A stretch of DNA of 64,000 nt, taken from positions 434,001 through 498,000 of the forward strand of contig NZ_UTIQ01000327.1 in NCBI RefSeq assembly GCF_900582625.1, read 5' to 3'. This DNA comes from Pseudomonas viridiflava (GTDB lineage: Bacteria > Pseudomonadota > Gammaproteobacteria > Pseudomonadales > Pseudomonadaceae). The position numbers and the translations under genes are program-made. The notes under the pieces were generated by a model. That model did not search any database. It had not been told where the DNA came from and was given only the letters and a program-made list of their open reading frames with translations. The first letter of the stretch is position 1; every line of letters begins with the position of its first letter. Below, in pieces: positions 42,254 through 51,342 of this stretch.

Positions 42254-42973
42254 TCAGGTACCGCTGTGTAGCAACATGCTGCGTACGTGGCCGATTGCCT
42301 TGGTCGGGTTGAGACCCTTAGGGCAGACGTTCACGCAGTTCATGATCCCGCGGCAGCGGAATACGCTGAACGGGTCATCAAGTGCAGCCAGACGCTCTTC
42401 GGTGTGGGTGTCGCGGCTGTCGGCCAGGAAACGATAGGCTTGCAGCAGCGCAGCTGGACCGAGGAACTTGTCCGGGTTCCACCAGAACGAAGGGCACGAC
42501 GTCGAGCAGCACGCACACAGAATGCACTCGTACAGACCGTCGAGCTTTTCACGCTCTTCTGGGGTCTGCAGACGCTCGATAGCCGGCGCCGGAGTATTGT
42601 TCTGCAGGAAAGGTTTCACCTTTTCGTACTGCTTGTAGAAGATGCTCATGTCGACGACCAGGTCACGGATAACCGGCAAACCTGGCAGTGGACGAACGAT
42701 CAGCTTGTTGCCATTCACTACAGCCGAAATCGGCGTGATGCAGGCCAGGCCGTTCTTACCGCTGATGTTCATGCCGTCGGAGCCACAAACACCCTCACGG
42801 CAGGAACGGCGATACGAGAAGCCCTGATCCTGTTCTTTGATCAACGCCAGAACGTCCAGCACCATCAGGTCTTTGCCGTCGATATCGACATTGAAGTCCT
42901 GCATAAACGGTGCGGCATCCGTTTCCGGGTTGTAGCGGTAAACGCTAACTTGCAGAGTTTTACCAAGAGACAT
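42254..42973 (-). CDS. sdhB: Succinate dehydrogenase iron-sulfur subunit
   Basis: 239 residues; carries electrons from FAD to quinone through three clusters. [2Fe-2S] cysteines C58, C63, C66 and C78; [4Fe-4S] C150, C153, C156 with C217; [3Fe-4S] C160, C207 and C213. ATG 42973 has AAGGGTGG upstream; the GTG nine bases earlier is less likely. The start is 11 bases after sdhA. Confidence 0.98.
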   Translation of the reverse strand: MSLGKTLQVSVYRYNPETDAAPFMQDFNVDIDGKDLMVLDVLALIKEQDQGFSYRRSCREGVCGSDGMNISGKNGLACITPISAVVNGNKLIVRPLPGLPVIRDLVVDMSIFYKQYEKVKPFLQNNTPAPAIERLQTPEEREKLDGLYECILCACCSTSCPSFWWNPDKFLGPAALLQAYRFLADSRDTHTEERLAALDDPFSVFRCRGIMNCVNVCPKGLNPTKAIGHVRSMLLHSGT

Positions 42974-42984
42974 AATGGCCACCC

Positions 42985-44757
42985 TTAATAAGTACGAATT
43001 TTGGGTTCAAACGCCGGAACAGTCTTAGGCGCGAAGTTGACGGCACGCTTGGACACACGCTTCTCGCCTGGGAAATACAGGGAGTGGCAGAGCCAGTTTT
43101 CGTCATCCCGATCTTCGTAGTCTTCACGAGCATGAGCACCACGAGATTCCTTGCGGACTTCAGCGGCAATGGCAGTGGCTTCAGCCACTTCCAGCAGGTT
43201 CTGCAACTCCAGCGCTTCGATGCGCGCGGTGTTGAAGGCCTGACTCTTGTCGTCGATCTTGACGGCAGCGATGCGGCCCCGCAGGTCAGCCAACTGAGCA
43301 ATACCCTTCTGCATGTATTCGCCGGTACGGAATACACCGAAGTAGTTCTGCATGCAGCTCTGCAGTTCCTTACGCAGGGACGCAACGTCTTCGCCGCTGG
43401 TGCGCTCGTTCAGGCCGTTCAAACGGGCCAGAGCAACATCAACGTCGGTTTCAGTGGCACGACGATAGTCGACGCCTTCTTTCAAAGTTTGTTCCAGGTG
43501 GATGCCGGCCGCGCGACCAAACACCACCAGGTCGAGCAACGAATTGCCGCCCAGACGGTTGGCACCGTGAACCGATACGCACGCCACTTCGCCTACTGCG
43601 AACAGGCCCGGGATGATGTGATCGTTACCAGCAGCATCCTGAGTGATCGCCTGACCATGAATGTTGGTGGCAACGCCGCCCATCATGTAGTGGCAGGTAG
43701 GAACCACAGGAACCGGTGCAACAACCGGGTCAACGTGGGCGAAGGTCTTCGACAGTTCGCAGATACCTGGCAGACGGCTATGCAGTACTTCCTCGCCCAG
43801 GTGGTCGAGTTTTAGCATCACGTGGTCGCCATCCGGACCGCAACCGTTGCCAGCGATGATTTCTTTAACCATCGAACGGGCAACCACGTCACGACCAGCC
43901 AGGTCTTTCGCGTTCGGAGCGTAACGCTCCATGAAACGCTCGCCGTGCTTGTTGATGAGGTAACCACCTTCACCACGGCAGCCTTCGGTAACCAGTACAC
44001 CAGCGCCGGCGATACCGGTGGGGTGGAACTGCCACATTTCGATGTCTTGTACCGGCACGCCAGCACGCAGCGCCATACCAACACCATCACCGGTGTTGAT
44101 CAGGGCGTTGGTAGTCGACGAGTAGATACGGCCCGCACCGCCCGTTGCCAGCACGGTGGCGTTGGCGCGGATGTACGAGGTTTCACCGGTTTCGATGCAG
44201 ATAGCGATGATGCCGACGAAAACGCCGTCCTGGTTCTTCACCAGATCCACTGCATAGTATTCGTTGAGGAATACCGTGTTGGCTTTCAGGTTGGCTTGAT
44301 ACAGCGTGTGCAGCAACGCGTGACCGGTACGGTCAGCAGCGGCGCATGTACGGGCAGCCTGGCCGCCTTTGCCGAAGTCTTTCGACTGGCCACCGAACGG
44401 ACGCTGATAGATGCGGCCTTGTTCGGTACGGGAGAACGGCAGACCCATGTGCTCGAGTTCGAACACCGCTTCCGGGCCCACGGAACACATGTACTCGATA
44501 GCGTCCTGGTCACCGATGTAGTCGGAGCCTTTGACGGTATCGTACATGTGCCAGCGCCAATCATCGTTCGGGTCGGCCGACGCGATGGCGCAGGTGATAC
44601 CGCCTTGTGCCGACACAGTGTGCGAGCGGGTCGGGAACACCTTGGTGACTACTGCAGTCTTGTGGCCGCCTTGGGCCAGCTGCAGTGCGGCGCGCATCCC
44701 GGCACCGCCACCACCAATAATGATGGCATCGAAGGAAAGCGTATTAATGTTAGCCAT
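42985..44757 (-). CDS. sdhA: Succinate dehydrogenase flavoprotein subunit
   Basis: 590 residues; oxidises succinate at the membrane's inner face. GGGGAGMRAALQLAQGG (about 15-31) binds FAD, which is covalently held by H46 in TRSHTVSAQGG. RPFGGQSKDFGKGG, HPTGIAGAGVLVTEGCRGEGG and the catalytic HGANRLGGNSLLDLVVFGR segment follow. Starts three bases after sdhD. Confidence 0.98.
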   Translation of the reverse strand: MANINTLSFDAIIIGGGGAGMRAALQLAQGGHKTAVVTKVFPTRSHTVSAQGGITCAIASADPNDDWRWHMYDTVKGSDYIGDQDAIEYMCSVGPEAVFELEHMGLPFSRTEQGRIYQRPFGGQSKDFGKGGQAARTCAAADRTGHALLHTLYQANLKANTVFLNEYYAVDLVKNQDGVFVGIIAICIETGETSYIRANATVLATGGAGRIYSSTTNALINTGDGVGMALRAGVPVQDIEMWQFHPTGIAGAGVLVTEGCRGEGGYLINKHGERFMERYAPNAKDLAGRDVVARSMVKEIIAGNGCGPDGDHVMLKLDHLGEEVLHSRLPGICELSKTFAHVDPVVAPVPVVPTCHYMMGGVATNIHGQAITQDAAGNDHIIPGLFAVGEVACVSVHGANRLGGNSLLDLVVFGRAAGIHLEQTLKEGVDYRRATETDVDVALARLNGLNERTSGEDVASLRKELQSCMQNYFGVFRTGEYMQKGIAQLADLRGRIAAVKIDDKSQAFNTARIEALELQNLLEVAEATAIAAEVRKESRGAHAREDYEDRDDENWLCHSLYFPGEKRVSKRAVNFAPKTVPAFEPKIRTY

Positions 44758-44760
44758 GAA

Positions 44761-45129
44761 TCAGATACCCCAAAGAATCTGCACGCCCCAGACGAAGTAA
44801 GCGAACATGGCGATGCCACACGCTGCCTGGAACAGAAAACGCACACCGGTCGCCCACTTGCCCAACGCCATTTGCGTCAGGTAGTCGGTGGAAATCGTCC
44901 ACATGCCGACCCAGGCGTGAACGCCCAGAGCAACGAGCGCCAACAGGCTGAAAATGCGCATCCAGTTCTGTGAGAACAGACCATGCCAGACGGTGTAGTC
45001 CAGGCCTGGGTGAACCACGAGGTATCCGATCAGGAAAAGGAAATAAGCCGCGAGTACAACCGCAGACACGCGCTGGGCCATCCAGTCATATAGCCCGGAG
45101 CGTGAGAAGTTCGTGACGTTAGTTACCAT
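44761..45129 (-). CDS. sdhD: Succinate dehydrogenase membrane anchor subunit
   Basis: 122 residues with three transmembrane helices. GLYDWMAQRVSAVVLAAYFL and ALGVHAWVGMWTISTDYL (heme b His and quinone-site region) are typical. ATG 45129 is favoured because GGGAG lies seven bases upstream; ATG 45135 is too near. It overlaps sdhC by seven bases. Confidence 0.95.
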   Translation of the reverse strand: MVTNVTNFSRSGLYDWMAQRVSAVVLAAYFLFLIGYLVVHPGLDYTVWHGLFSQNWMRIFSLLALVALGVHAWVGMWTISTDYLTQMALGKWATGVRFLFQAACGIAMFAYFVWGVQILWGI

Positions 45130-45509
45130 ATCCATACTCCCGCCAGCACAATCACTACCGCCGAAACGACGAGTACGATTTGCGAGCCCAGTTTGCCGCC
45201 TTCCAGCGTCTCACCAACGCCCACGTCCATAATCAGATGGCGAATACCTGCCACCAAGTGATACAGCAGAGCGGAGAGCAGGCCCCAAATCACAAACTTG
45301 GCCAGAGGGCTGGCCAGAAACGCGGCCACCTGCTTGAAGCCATCCTCAGACTCGAGGGACTTGTCGAGTGCGTACAGCAGCACAGCGAGGCCCACGAAAA
45401 GGATGACACCGGAGATCCGGTGCAAGATGGACGTGTAAGCAGTGACTGGGAGTTTGATCGTCCTTAAGTCTAGGTTTACAGGTCTTTGGCTATTCACGGC
45501 TTTTTTCAC
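45123..45509 (-). CDS. sdhC: Succinate dehydrogenase cytochrome b556 subunit
   Basis: 128 residues, three transmembrane helices. RPVNLDLRTIKLPVTAYTSI and LHRISGVILFVGLA are the family start; HLVAGIRHLIMDVG carries the heme b His. GTG 45509 is used with AGGGG upstream; an internal GTG 12 bases on (MNSQRPVN) is a possible alternative. First gene of the leftward cluster, read from the promoter at 45630-45658. Confidence 0.94.
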   Translation of the reverse strand: MKKAVNSQRPVNLDLRTIKLPVTAYTSILHRISGVILFVGLAVLLYALDKSLESEDGFKQVAAFLASPLAKFVIWGLLSALLYHLVAGIRHLIMDVGVGETLEGGKLGSQIVLVVSAVVIVLAGVWIW

Positions 45510-45629
45510 ACTGAAGGGCCCCTAACAATCAGGGCAAAGTTGTCGGGAAGTGCACTGGTCAGAACCCACTACCCAGGGAGTGACAACCTCCAGAATAAAG
45601 GCTCCAAGGCCCCTGGCGGTCGGTGGGGG

Positions 45630-45658
45630 AGTATAGACAGTTAGGTTACTAATGACAA
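45630..45658 (-). promoter_or_regulatory. Promoter of the sdhCDAB-suc cluster
   Basis: Minus strand: -35 TTGTCA (45653-45658), 17-base spacer, -10 TATACT (45630-45635). It lies 121 bases before the sdhC start, leaving a leader of over 100 bases. Confidence 0.8.
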
Positions 45659-45771
45659 CGAAAAGGCCTACCCCAAACCGCTCATTGCGCTTACTTGGCA
45701 AAAGGCGTAAATAGCGCGAAAAACAACGCCAAACACCGCTGCAAGCCTTCTGGCGCATGGCTTGCGGTAAA

Positions 45772-45799
45772 TTGACTTTAGGATTTATCTCTCTATAGT
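45772..45799 (+). promoter_or_regulatory. Promoter of gltA
   Basis: -35 TTGACT (45772-45777), 16-base spacer, -10 TATAGT (45794-45799). About 52 bases of leader follow before the gltA ATG. The sdh promoter faces the other way about 115 bases to the left. Confidence 0.8.
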
Positions 45800-45858
45800 G
45801 TGGCGGGCCCTGCGTGGGGGGCAGTCTGGTGATTTCAAGCATAAATAGGAGGCCACAC

Positions 45859-47148
45859 ATGGCTGACAAAAAAGCGCAGTTGATCATCGAGGGCGCAGCC
45901 CCCGTCGAGCTGCCCGTTTTATCCGGCACCGTTGGTCCCGATGTTGTAGATGTGCGGGGCCTGACCGCCACGGGCCATTTCACTTTTGATCCTGGCTTTA
46001 TGTCGACCGCCTCGTGCGAGTCGAAGATCACCTATATCGACGGTGACAAAGGCATCCTGTTGCACCGCGGCTACCCGATTGAGCAATTGGCTGAGCAGTC
46101 CGACTACCTCGAAACCTGCTACCTGCTGCTCAATGGCGAACTGCCAACCGAAGAGCAGAAAGCCAAGTTCGTCAGCACCGTAAAGAACCACACCATGGTT
46201 CACGAGCAGCTGAAAAGCTTCTTCAACGGCTTCCGTCGCGACGCTCACCCGATGGCCATCATGTGCGGTGTAGTAGGGGCCCTCTCGGCCTTCTACCACG
46301 ACTCGCTGGACATCAATAATCCGCAGCACCGCGAGATTTCGGCCATTCGCCTCGTAGCGAAAATGCCGACCCTGGCGGCCATGGTTTACAAGTACTCCAT
46401 GGGTCAGCCGATGATGTATCCGCGCAACGACCTGACCTACGCTGAAAACTTCCTGCACATGATGTTCAACACCCCCTGCGAGATCAAACCGATCAGCCCG
46501 GTGTTGGCCAAGGCAATGGACCGGATCTTCATCCTCCACGCCGACCACGAACAAAACGCTTCCACCTCTACCGTACGCCTGGCTGGCTCTTCGGGTGCTA
46601 ACCCGTTCGCCTGTATCGCTGCCGGTATCGCTGCGCTCTGGGGCCCTGCCCACGGCGGCGCCAACGAAGCCGTGCTGACCATGCTGGACGAGATTGGCAG
46701 CGTCGATAACATCGACACTTTCATTGCCAAAGCCAAAGACAAGAACGATCCGTTCAAGTTGATGGGCTTCGGTCACCGCGTTTACAAAAACCGTGACCCA
46801 CGCGCCACCGTAATGAAGCAGACCTGCGACGAAGTGCTGAAAGAACTCGGCATCAAAAACGACCCGCAGCTGGAACTGGCTATGCGCCTGGAAGAGATCG
46901 CACTCACCGATCCGTACTTCAAGGAACGCAACCTGTACCCGAACGTCGACTTCTACTCGGGCATCATTCTCAAAGCGATCGGCATTCCGACCAGCATGTT
47001 CACCGTAATCTTCGCCCTGGCGCGGACTGTCGGCTGGATCTCGCACTGGAAAGAAATGCTCTCCAGCCCGTACAAAATTGGCCGTCCACGCCAGCTTTAT
47101 ACCGGCTACCCGCAGCGCGACATTACCGCTTTGAAAGACCGCAAATAA
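45859..47148 (+). CDS. gltA: Citrate synthase
   Basis: 429-residue type II (hexameric, NADH-sensitive type) citrate synthase that joins acetyl-CoA and oxaloacetate. Catalytic H265 (GPAHGGANE), H306 (GFGHRVYK) and D364 (NVDFYSG), one above E. coli numbering. ATG 45859 has a perfect AGGAGG six bases upstream; the frame upstream to 45814 is untranslated leader. Divergent from sdhC, as in other Pseudomonas. A terminator follows. Confidence 0.98.
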   Translation: MADKKAQLIIEGAAPVELPVLSGTVGPDVVDVRGLTATGHFTFDPGFMSTASCESKITYIDGDKGILLHRGYPIEQLAEQSDYLETCYLLLNGELPTEEQKAKFVSTVKNHTMVHEQLKSFFNGFRRDAHPMAIMCGVVGALSAFYHDSLDINNPQHREISAIRLVAKMPTLAAMVYKYSMGQPMMYPRNDLTYAENFLHMMFNTPCEIKPISPVLAKAMDRIFILHADHEQNASTSTVRLAGSSGANPFACIAAGIAALWGPAHGGANEAVLTMLDEIGSVDNIDTFIAKAKDKNDPFKLMGFGHRVYKNRDPRATVMKQTCDEVLKELGIKNDPQLELAMRLEEIALTDPYFKERNLYPNVDFYSGIILKAIGIPTSMFTVIFALARTVGWISHWKEMLSSPYKIGRPRQLYTGYPQRDITALKDRK

Positions 47149-47162
47149 GCGTTACGCGATCA

Positions 47163-47193
47163 ATAAAAAACCCCGCCAATGCGGGGTTTTTTA
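47163..47193 (+). terminator. Rho-independent terminator after gltA
   Basis: AAAAAACCCCGC pairs with GCGGGGTTTTTT around CAAT, 14 bases after the stop codon; the A run on the left makes it usable in both directions. Confidence 0.93.
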
Positions 47194-47218
47194 TTGCCTC
47201 GTCGAACCTGTGTAGGAC

Positions 47219-47282
47219 CGTAGGAGCGAGCTTGCTCGCGAAGCTTTTAGATCACAGGCTTCGCGAGCAAGCTCGCTCCTAC
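47219..47282. repeat. Inverted repeat, GTAGGAGCGAGCTTGCTCGCG family
   Basis: GTAGGAGCGAGCTTGCTCGC and its inverted copy GCGAGCAAGCTCGCTCCTAC surround AAGCTTTTAGATCACAGGCTT. A variant of the REP pairs, with a different arm palindrome (GCGAGCTTGCTCGC). Confidence 0.88.
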
Positions 47283-47296
47283 AAAAGCCCGAACTG

Positions 47297-47905
47297 CTAC
47301 TTCTTCTCCGCCCGCTCCTTCATCCCTTGAAGGGTTTTAAACGGCGCATCGACCACAAAGCTGTTAGCCAACCACGACGGCACGCTGCCGCCCGGTTCGG
47401 TGGTCACCTGATACGTCACTTCCACTTCGCCTGTGCCCTTGGGCGCCATCTTCCAGAAGCCATCCACCTTGGTCACCCGCACGTAGCCCTTCTCTTCCGG
47501 CTGATAAGTGGGCAAGCCTTCGAGCTTGCGCAGCACGGTGCCGTCGGGTTCTTCGGTGGTGGTCACGTGGATGATCGAATCCCGTGGGGTTACCGGCCAC
47601 GGTGGGCTGAAGCGGCTGTACGTCCAGCTCTGCGCCCCTTCGCTTTTGATCAGCTTTTGTTCGCTGCACTGGAAAATCCATTTGCACGAGCCGCTGACGT
47701 CTTCCTGCAAAGCACGCAGGGTGGCGATGTCGCTCTTGATGGTGGTCACGCCCCGGTAGGCTTTGTATTGCGAGCCGGGTACTTCGCTCAGAAAGACTTT
47801 GATGCCGTCTTCATCCTTGGCCAGCTTCCAATCCTCGGCATGCGCCGCTGCAGATGCCAGCAGACTCACCGCGCACACACCGGCCACTCGACTTAGCAAA
47901 CCCAT
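47297..47905 (-). CDS. START-domain exported protein
   Basis: 202 residues. Signal peptide (about 1-23, SAAAHA-ED) followed by a START/SRPBCC helix-grip domain, with WKLAKDEDGIKVFLSEVPGS and PWPVTPRDSIIHVTT as the clearest family segments. Such proteins hold a hydrophobic ligand; the periplasmic location and ligand here are inferred only. ATG 47905 has AAGGAG upstream. Sits after gltA, convergent with it, as in P. aeruginosa. Confidence 0.87.
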   Translation of the reverse strand: MGLLSRVAGVCAVSLLASAAAHAEDWKLAKDEDGIKVFLSEVPGSQYKAYRGVTTIKSDIATLRALQEDVSGSCKWIFQCSEQKLIKSEGAQSWTYSRFSPPWPVTPRDSIIHVTTTEEPDGTVLRKLEGLPTYQPEEKGYVRVTKVDGFWKMAPKGTGEVEVTYQVTTEPGGSVPSWLANSFVVDAPFKTLQGMKERAEKK

Positions 47906-47953
47906 CACGAACTCCTTACTGATGATGCGCGAGGTGCCAGAGGCCCCCGGGCT

Positions 47954-48229
47954 TTATTGGATAGCCGCTTCGGCGCCGAGGCTGGTGGCGTGTTCCAGCC
48001 AACCCAGCAAACGGATCGCCTCCTCGCGGCTGCTGCCACATACCTCAACATCGGCGCTAAACGCCGAGCACACGGGCGGGCGCTGCGGCGAACCGAACAG
48101 CGCGCACAAATTATCGACCGACAGATGCAAACAACGTTCGCCGGCCCGCTTGCCGTTAGGCAAACCAGGCATCGGCGAGCTGATGGAGGGGGCGATGCAG
48201 CAGGCACCGCAACCGGGGCGGCAATTCAT
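47954..48229 (-). CDS. YkgJ family cysteine-cluster protein
   Basis: 91 residues with C3, C7, C10 and C11 (CRPGCGACC), plus further cysteines in RCLHL, LCALF, PPVCSAF and EVCGSS, the CxCGxCC-type metal site of the YkgJ/zinc-iron chelating family. Likely binds Zn or Fe-S; role unknown. It lies between the START gene and a hydroxyacid dehydrogenase gene on the same strand, with 48 bases to the former. Confidence 0.88.
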   Translation of the reverse strand: MNCRPGCGACCIAPSISSPMPGLPNGKRAGERCLHLSVDNLCALFGSPQRPPVCSAFSADVEVCGSSREEAIRLLGWLEHATSLGAEAAIQ

Positions 48230-48337
48230 GACGACTCATACCTCGTGAACAAACCAACCGTGCGCGCTGTAACCAGGCGCGCCGGCAACGGGCGGCGATT
48301 CTACTCGCGCGCCCCCTCACCGCAAAGCCACCGCGAA

Positions 48338-49201
48338 CTACTTCAGACGTGTAATCAAACTGGAGGTGTCCCAGCGTCCCCCGCCCTGCCCTTGCACCTC
48401 GGCGTAAAACCGGTCCACCAGCTCCGTCACCGGCAGCTGCGCACCGTTACGCTTGGCTTCGGCAAAGACCATGGCGAAGTCTTTGCGCATCCAATCCACG
48501 GCAAAACCGTTGTCGAACTTGCCCTCCAGCATCGTTTGATAGCGATGCTCCAACTGCCACGACTGCGCCGCGCCATGGCTGATGATGTCCATGGCGCTGG
48601 GCACGTCCAACCCGGCGCGACGGGCAAATTGCAGCGCCTCGGCCAAGGCTTGCAGCAAGCCGCCGACGCAAATCTGGTTGACCATCTTGGTCAACTGGCC
48701 GCTGCCGACCGGCCCCATGCGCTTCACCCGCTTGGCGTAGCTCTCGATCACCGGCGCCGCCCGCGCGAACAACGCCTCGTCGCCGCCGACCATTACCGTC
48801 AGCATGCCGCCCTCCGCGCCCGATTGGCCGCCGGACACCGGCGCATCAAGAAACCCCACCTCGCGCTCGGCCGCCAACGCCGCCATTTCCCGGGCGATAT
48901 CGGCCGAGGCCGTGGTGTGATCCACCAGCACGCTACCGGCCGCCATGCCGGCAAACGCCCCGCTTTCGCCCAGCAACACGGCGCGCAATTGCTCGTCGTT
49001 GCCCACGCAAGTCATTACGAATTCCGCGCCCTCGGCCGCTTCGCGCGGGGAGCCGGCGCTTTCGCCTGCAAATTCTTCGCACCACACATCCGCTTTGGCC
49101 TGGGTGCGGTTGTACACGGTCACCTGATGCCCTTCGCAGGCCAGGTGCCCAGCCATATGAAAGCCCATGGTGCCGAGCCCGATAAACGCCACAGTCGCCA
49201 T
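48338..49201 (-). CDS. NAD(P)-dependent beta-hydroxyacid dehydrogenase (3-hydroxyisobutyrate dehydrogenase-like)
   Basis: 287 residues. Rossmann start FIGLGTMGFHMAGHL (6-20), substrate motif DAPVSGGQSGAEGG (119-132) and catalytic K172 in GSGQLTKMVNQ identify the family. FVMTCVGNDEQLRAVL is also typical. The substrate may be 3-hydroxyisobutyrate, tartronate semialdehyde or another beta-hydroxyacid; no valine pathway genes lie near. ATG 49201 has AAGGAGAG upstream; the long open frame to 49744 is not used. Confidence 0.9.
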   Translation of the reverse strand: MATVAFIGLGTMGFHMAGHLACEGHQVTVYNRTQAKADVWCEEFAGESAGSPREAAEGAEFVMTCVGNDEQLRAVLLGESGAFAGMAAGSVLVDHTTASADIAREMAALAAEREVGFLDAPVSGGQSGAEGGMLTVMVGGDEALFARAAPVIESYAKRVKRMGPVGSGQLTKMVNQICVGGLLQALAEALQFARRAGLDVPSAMDIISHGAAQSWQLEHRYQTMLEGKFDNGFAVDWMRKDFAMVFAEAKRNGAQLPVTELVDRFYAEVQGQGGGRWDTSSLITRLK

Positions 49202-49366
49202 CACATCTCTCCTTTCTTGGGTTACCACAAGCGTAGAGCGCCCTGACGATTTGGTCGGGAGAAAATCCCCGACTTCGTCGGTCATACGCCACGCAGGCGC
49301 CTGGAATGGGGTTTGCGAGGCGTCGAAAGGCCTTCCATACTGCTTGCCCAACGGATGGAGAGAACG

Positions 49367-49912
49367 ATGGGATATTGGTTGGTGATCGACCTGGAAGCCA
49401 CGACTGAAGAGGGTGGCTGGCCGGTTACAGACATGGAAATCATCGAAATCGGCGCCAGCCTGGTGAACGCCGAAGGTCGCGAGGTTGACCATTTTCAGCG
49501 CTTCGTCCGCCCGCTGCGGCGCCCTCACCTCACCAGTTTTTGTCGACAACTCACCCACATCACGCAGGCGAATGTCGACGCTGCGGCGCCACTTGTAACG
49601 GTGTGGCCGCTGTTCGAGCGCTGGCTCGGTGCCCATCAACCGCGCCTGGTGGGTTGGGCCAGTTGGGGCGACTACGACCGTAAACAGCTGGAACAGGATT
49701 GGCACCAGCACCAGCTCACCAGCCTGCTCGCCAGCGTGCCGCACCTAAACCTCAAACAGCGCTTCGCCAAAGCCCGCCAACTGCAAAAACCGGTGAGTTT
49801 GAACACTGCGCTGCAATTGGCCGGCCTGAGTTTTCAAGGCCAGCAGCACCGCGCGCTGGAAGATGCGCGCAACACCGCGCGGCTTTTGCCCTTGGTCCTG
49901 CCCGCCTCGTAA
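49367..49912 (+). CDS. 3'-5' exonuclease, DEDDh family
   Basis: 181 residues, one RNase T/DnaQ-like domain. Metal-binding D8 and E10 (VIDLEAT), a middle Asp (GWASWGDYD) and the late HRALEDARNT (His and last Asp) complete the DEDDh set. The size and MEIIEIGASLVN resemble ERI1/KapD-like exonucleases acting on RNA ends or small DNA. ATG 49367 has GGAGA upstream. Confidence 0.9.
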   Translation: MGYWLVIDLEATTEEGGWPVTDMEIIEIGASLVNAEGREVDHFQRFVRPLRRPHLTSFCRQLTHITQANVDAAAPLVTVWPLFERWLGAHQPRLVGWASWGDYDRKQLEQDWHQHQLTSLLASVPHLNLKQRFAKARQLQKPVSLNTALQLAGLSFQGQQHRALEDARNTARLLPLVLPAS

Positions 49913-50001
49913 ACGCCGCCGCAGCGCGGCCCGCGCAGGTGACGGGGCCCAGCGCCTTGGGCATACTGGCCGACCTTTTTTCGTCCTTTAAAGGAAATGT
50001 C

Positions 50002-50283
50002 ATGTTCAAGGTCAACGAATACTTCGACGGTACCGTTAAATCCATCGCCTTCGGCATGGAACAAGGCCCTGCCACCATCGGCGTCATGGCCGCTGGCGAA
50101 TACGAATTCGGCACCAGCCAACTGGAAGTCATGCACGTTGTCGCCGGCGCCCTGACCGTGAAACTGCCCGGCACCGACGCCTGGGAAACCTTCGAAACCG
50201 GCAGCAACTTCACCGTTCCGGCCAACAGCAAATTCCAGCTGAAAGTCGCCGTCGACACCGCTTACCTGTGCGAGTACCGCTAA
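50002..50283 (+). CDS. ppnP: Pyrimidine/purine nucleoside phosphorylase PpnP
   Basis: 93-residue single cupin. MFKVNEYFDGTVKSIAF and TIGVMAAGEYEFGTSQLEVMHVVAG are the hallmark of the YaiE/PpnP family, which by published work phosphorolyses several nucleosides. Length and the final YLCEYR are typical. AAAGGAA precedes ATG 50002. The gene is 89 bases after the exonuclease gene and followed by REP arms. Confidence 0.95.
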   Translation: MFKVNEYFDGTVKSIAFGMEQGPATIGVMAAGEYEFGTSQLEVMHVVAGALTVKLPGTDAWETFETGSNFTVPANSKFQLKVAVDTAYLCEYR

Positions 50284-50337
50284 GCTTCTCGCCACACCGT
50301 TGCTAAAAATTCCGGAGCGGTAAAAACCGCCCAACAG

Positions 50338-50392
50338 CATCGCGAGTGAAGCCGTTCCCACAAATCCCTGTAGGAGCGGCTTCAGCCGCGAT
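50338..50392. repeat. REP pair, tail-to-tail
   Basis: CATCGCGAGTGAAGCCGTTC then CCACA (50338-50362), then TGTAGGAGCGGCTTCAGCCG then CGAT (50369-50392). The arms point outward, opposite to the common head-to-head pair. Confidence 0.8.
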
Positions 50393-50442
50393 CAGCCCCA
50401 GCGCCAATTTTGCTCACTGCCACGCTCCAACCGGAATTCCCC

Positions 50443-51342
50443 ATGCCTGGGTCCAAACCCGCCGTCTCGATTGCCATCCCCATTCTTTTGCTGATCATCG
50501 CCATGAGCTCCATTCAGGGCGGCGCGGCGTTGGCCAAGGGCATTTTCCCAGTCGTTGGCGCTGAAGGCGTATCAGCGCTGCGCCTAAGCCTGGGGGCAAT
50601 CATTCTGTGCCTGGTAATGCGCCCATGGCGTGCGCCGTTCAACCGCGCTGGCGTGTTGTCGCTGCTCGGCTACGGCGCTTCGCTCGGGGTGATGAACCTG
50701 CTGTTTTATATGTCGCTGAAAACCGTGCCGCTGGGCATTGCCGTGGCGCTGGAGTTCACCGGGCCGTTGGTGCTGGCCATGCTGTCGTCGCGGCGCTTTA
50801 TCGACTTTGTCTGGATCGCCCTGGCCGTAATCGGCCTGGCCTTGCTGCTGCCAGTGAACCCGGCCAATGCCGAACTCGACCCGCTGGGCGCCGCGTTGGC
50901 CTTGGGCGCTGGCGTGTGCTGGGCGCTGTACATTCTGTTCGGCCAACGCGCCGGTGCCGAACACGGCAGCCAAACCGTACCGCTGGGCACGGTGGTCGCC
51001 GCCGTTATCGTGTTTCCGATCGGAGTATTTGCCGCCGGCAGCGCGATGTTTCATTTCACTTTGCTGCCGGTGGCGATTGGCGTGGCCATTCTGTCCACCG
51101 CCCTGCCCTACAGCCTGGAAATGTTCGCACTCACCCGCCTGCCAGCCCGCACCTTCAGCACGCTGATGAGCATGGAGCCGGCGATTGCCGCGATGTCGGG
51201 GCTGATCTTCCTGCAAGAGAAACTCAGCAGCAGCCAATGGGTGGCCATTGGCTCGATCATCGTCGCCGCCATCGGCGTGGCGCTGACCGTGAAACCGCAG
51301 CCGGCGAAGAATCCGCCGCGCGACATCAAGCTGGCTGAGTAA
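50443..51342 (+). CDS. EamA-family exporter, RhtA-like (threonine/homoserine efflux)
   Basis: 299 residues, ten helices in two EamA repeats. SIQGGAALAKGIFPVVGAEGVSALRL and LGYGASLGVMNLLFYMSLKTVPLGIAVALEFTGPL match the RhtA subgroup, which exports threonine and homoserine in E. coli. YSLEMFALTRLPARTFSTLMSMEPA in the second half is the most diagnostic piece. ATG 50443 is used; the TTG at 50410 is less likely. Its last 17 bases overlap the ABC transporter gene on the other strand. Confidence 0.88.
   Translation: MPGSKPAVSIAIPILLLIIAMSSIQGGAALAKGIFPVVGAEGVSALRLSLGAIILCLVMRPWRAPFNRAGVLSLLGYGASLGVMNLLFYMSLKTVPLGIAVALEFTGPLVLAMLSSRRFIDFVWIALAVIGLALLLPVNPANAELDPLGAALALGAGVCWALYILFGQRAGAEHGSQTVPLGTVVAAVIVFPIGVFAAGSAMFHFTLLPVAIGVAILSTALPYSLEMFALTRLPARTFSTLMSMEPAIAAMSGLIFLQEKLSSSQWVAIGSIIVAAIGVALTVKPQPAKNPPRDIKLAE

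Noticed and set aside
47163..47282. Attachment site or insertion scar after gltA
   Set aside because: Explained by a T-tailed terminator followed by a REP-type inverted repeat; no target duplication seen.
48338..49744. 468-residue version of the hydroxyacid dehydrogenase
   Set aside because: The Rossmann start with an AAGGAGAG site is at 49201; the extension is antisense to the exonuclease gene.
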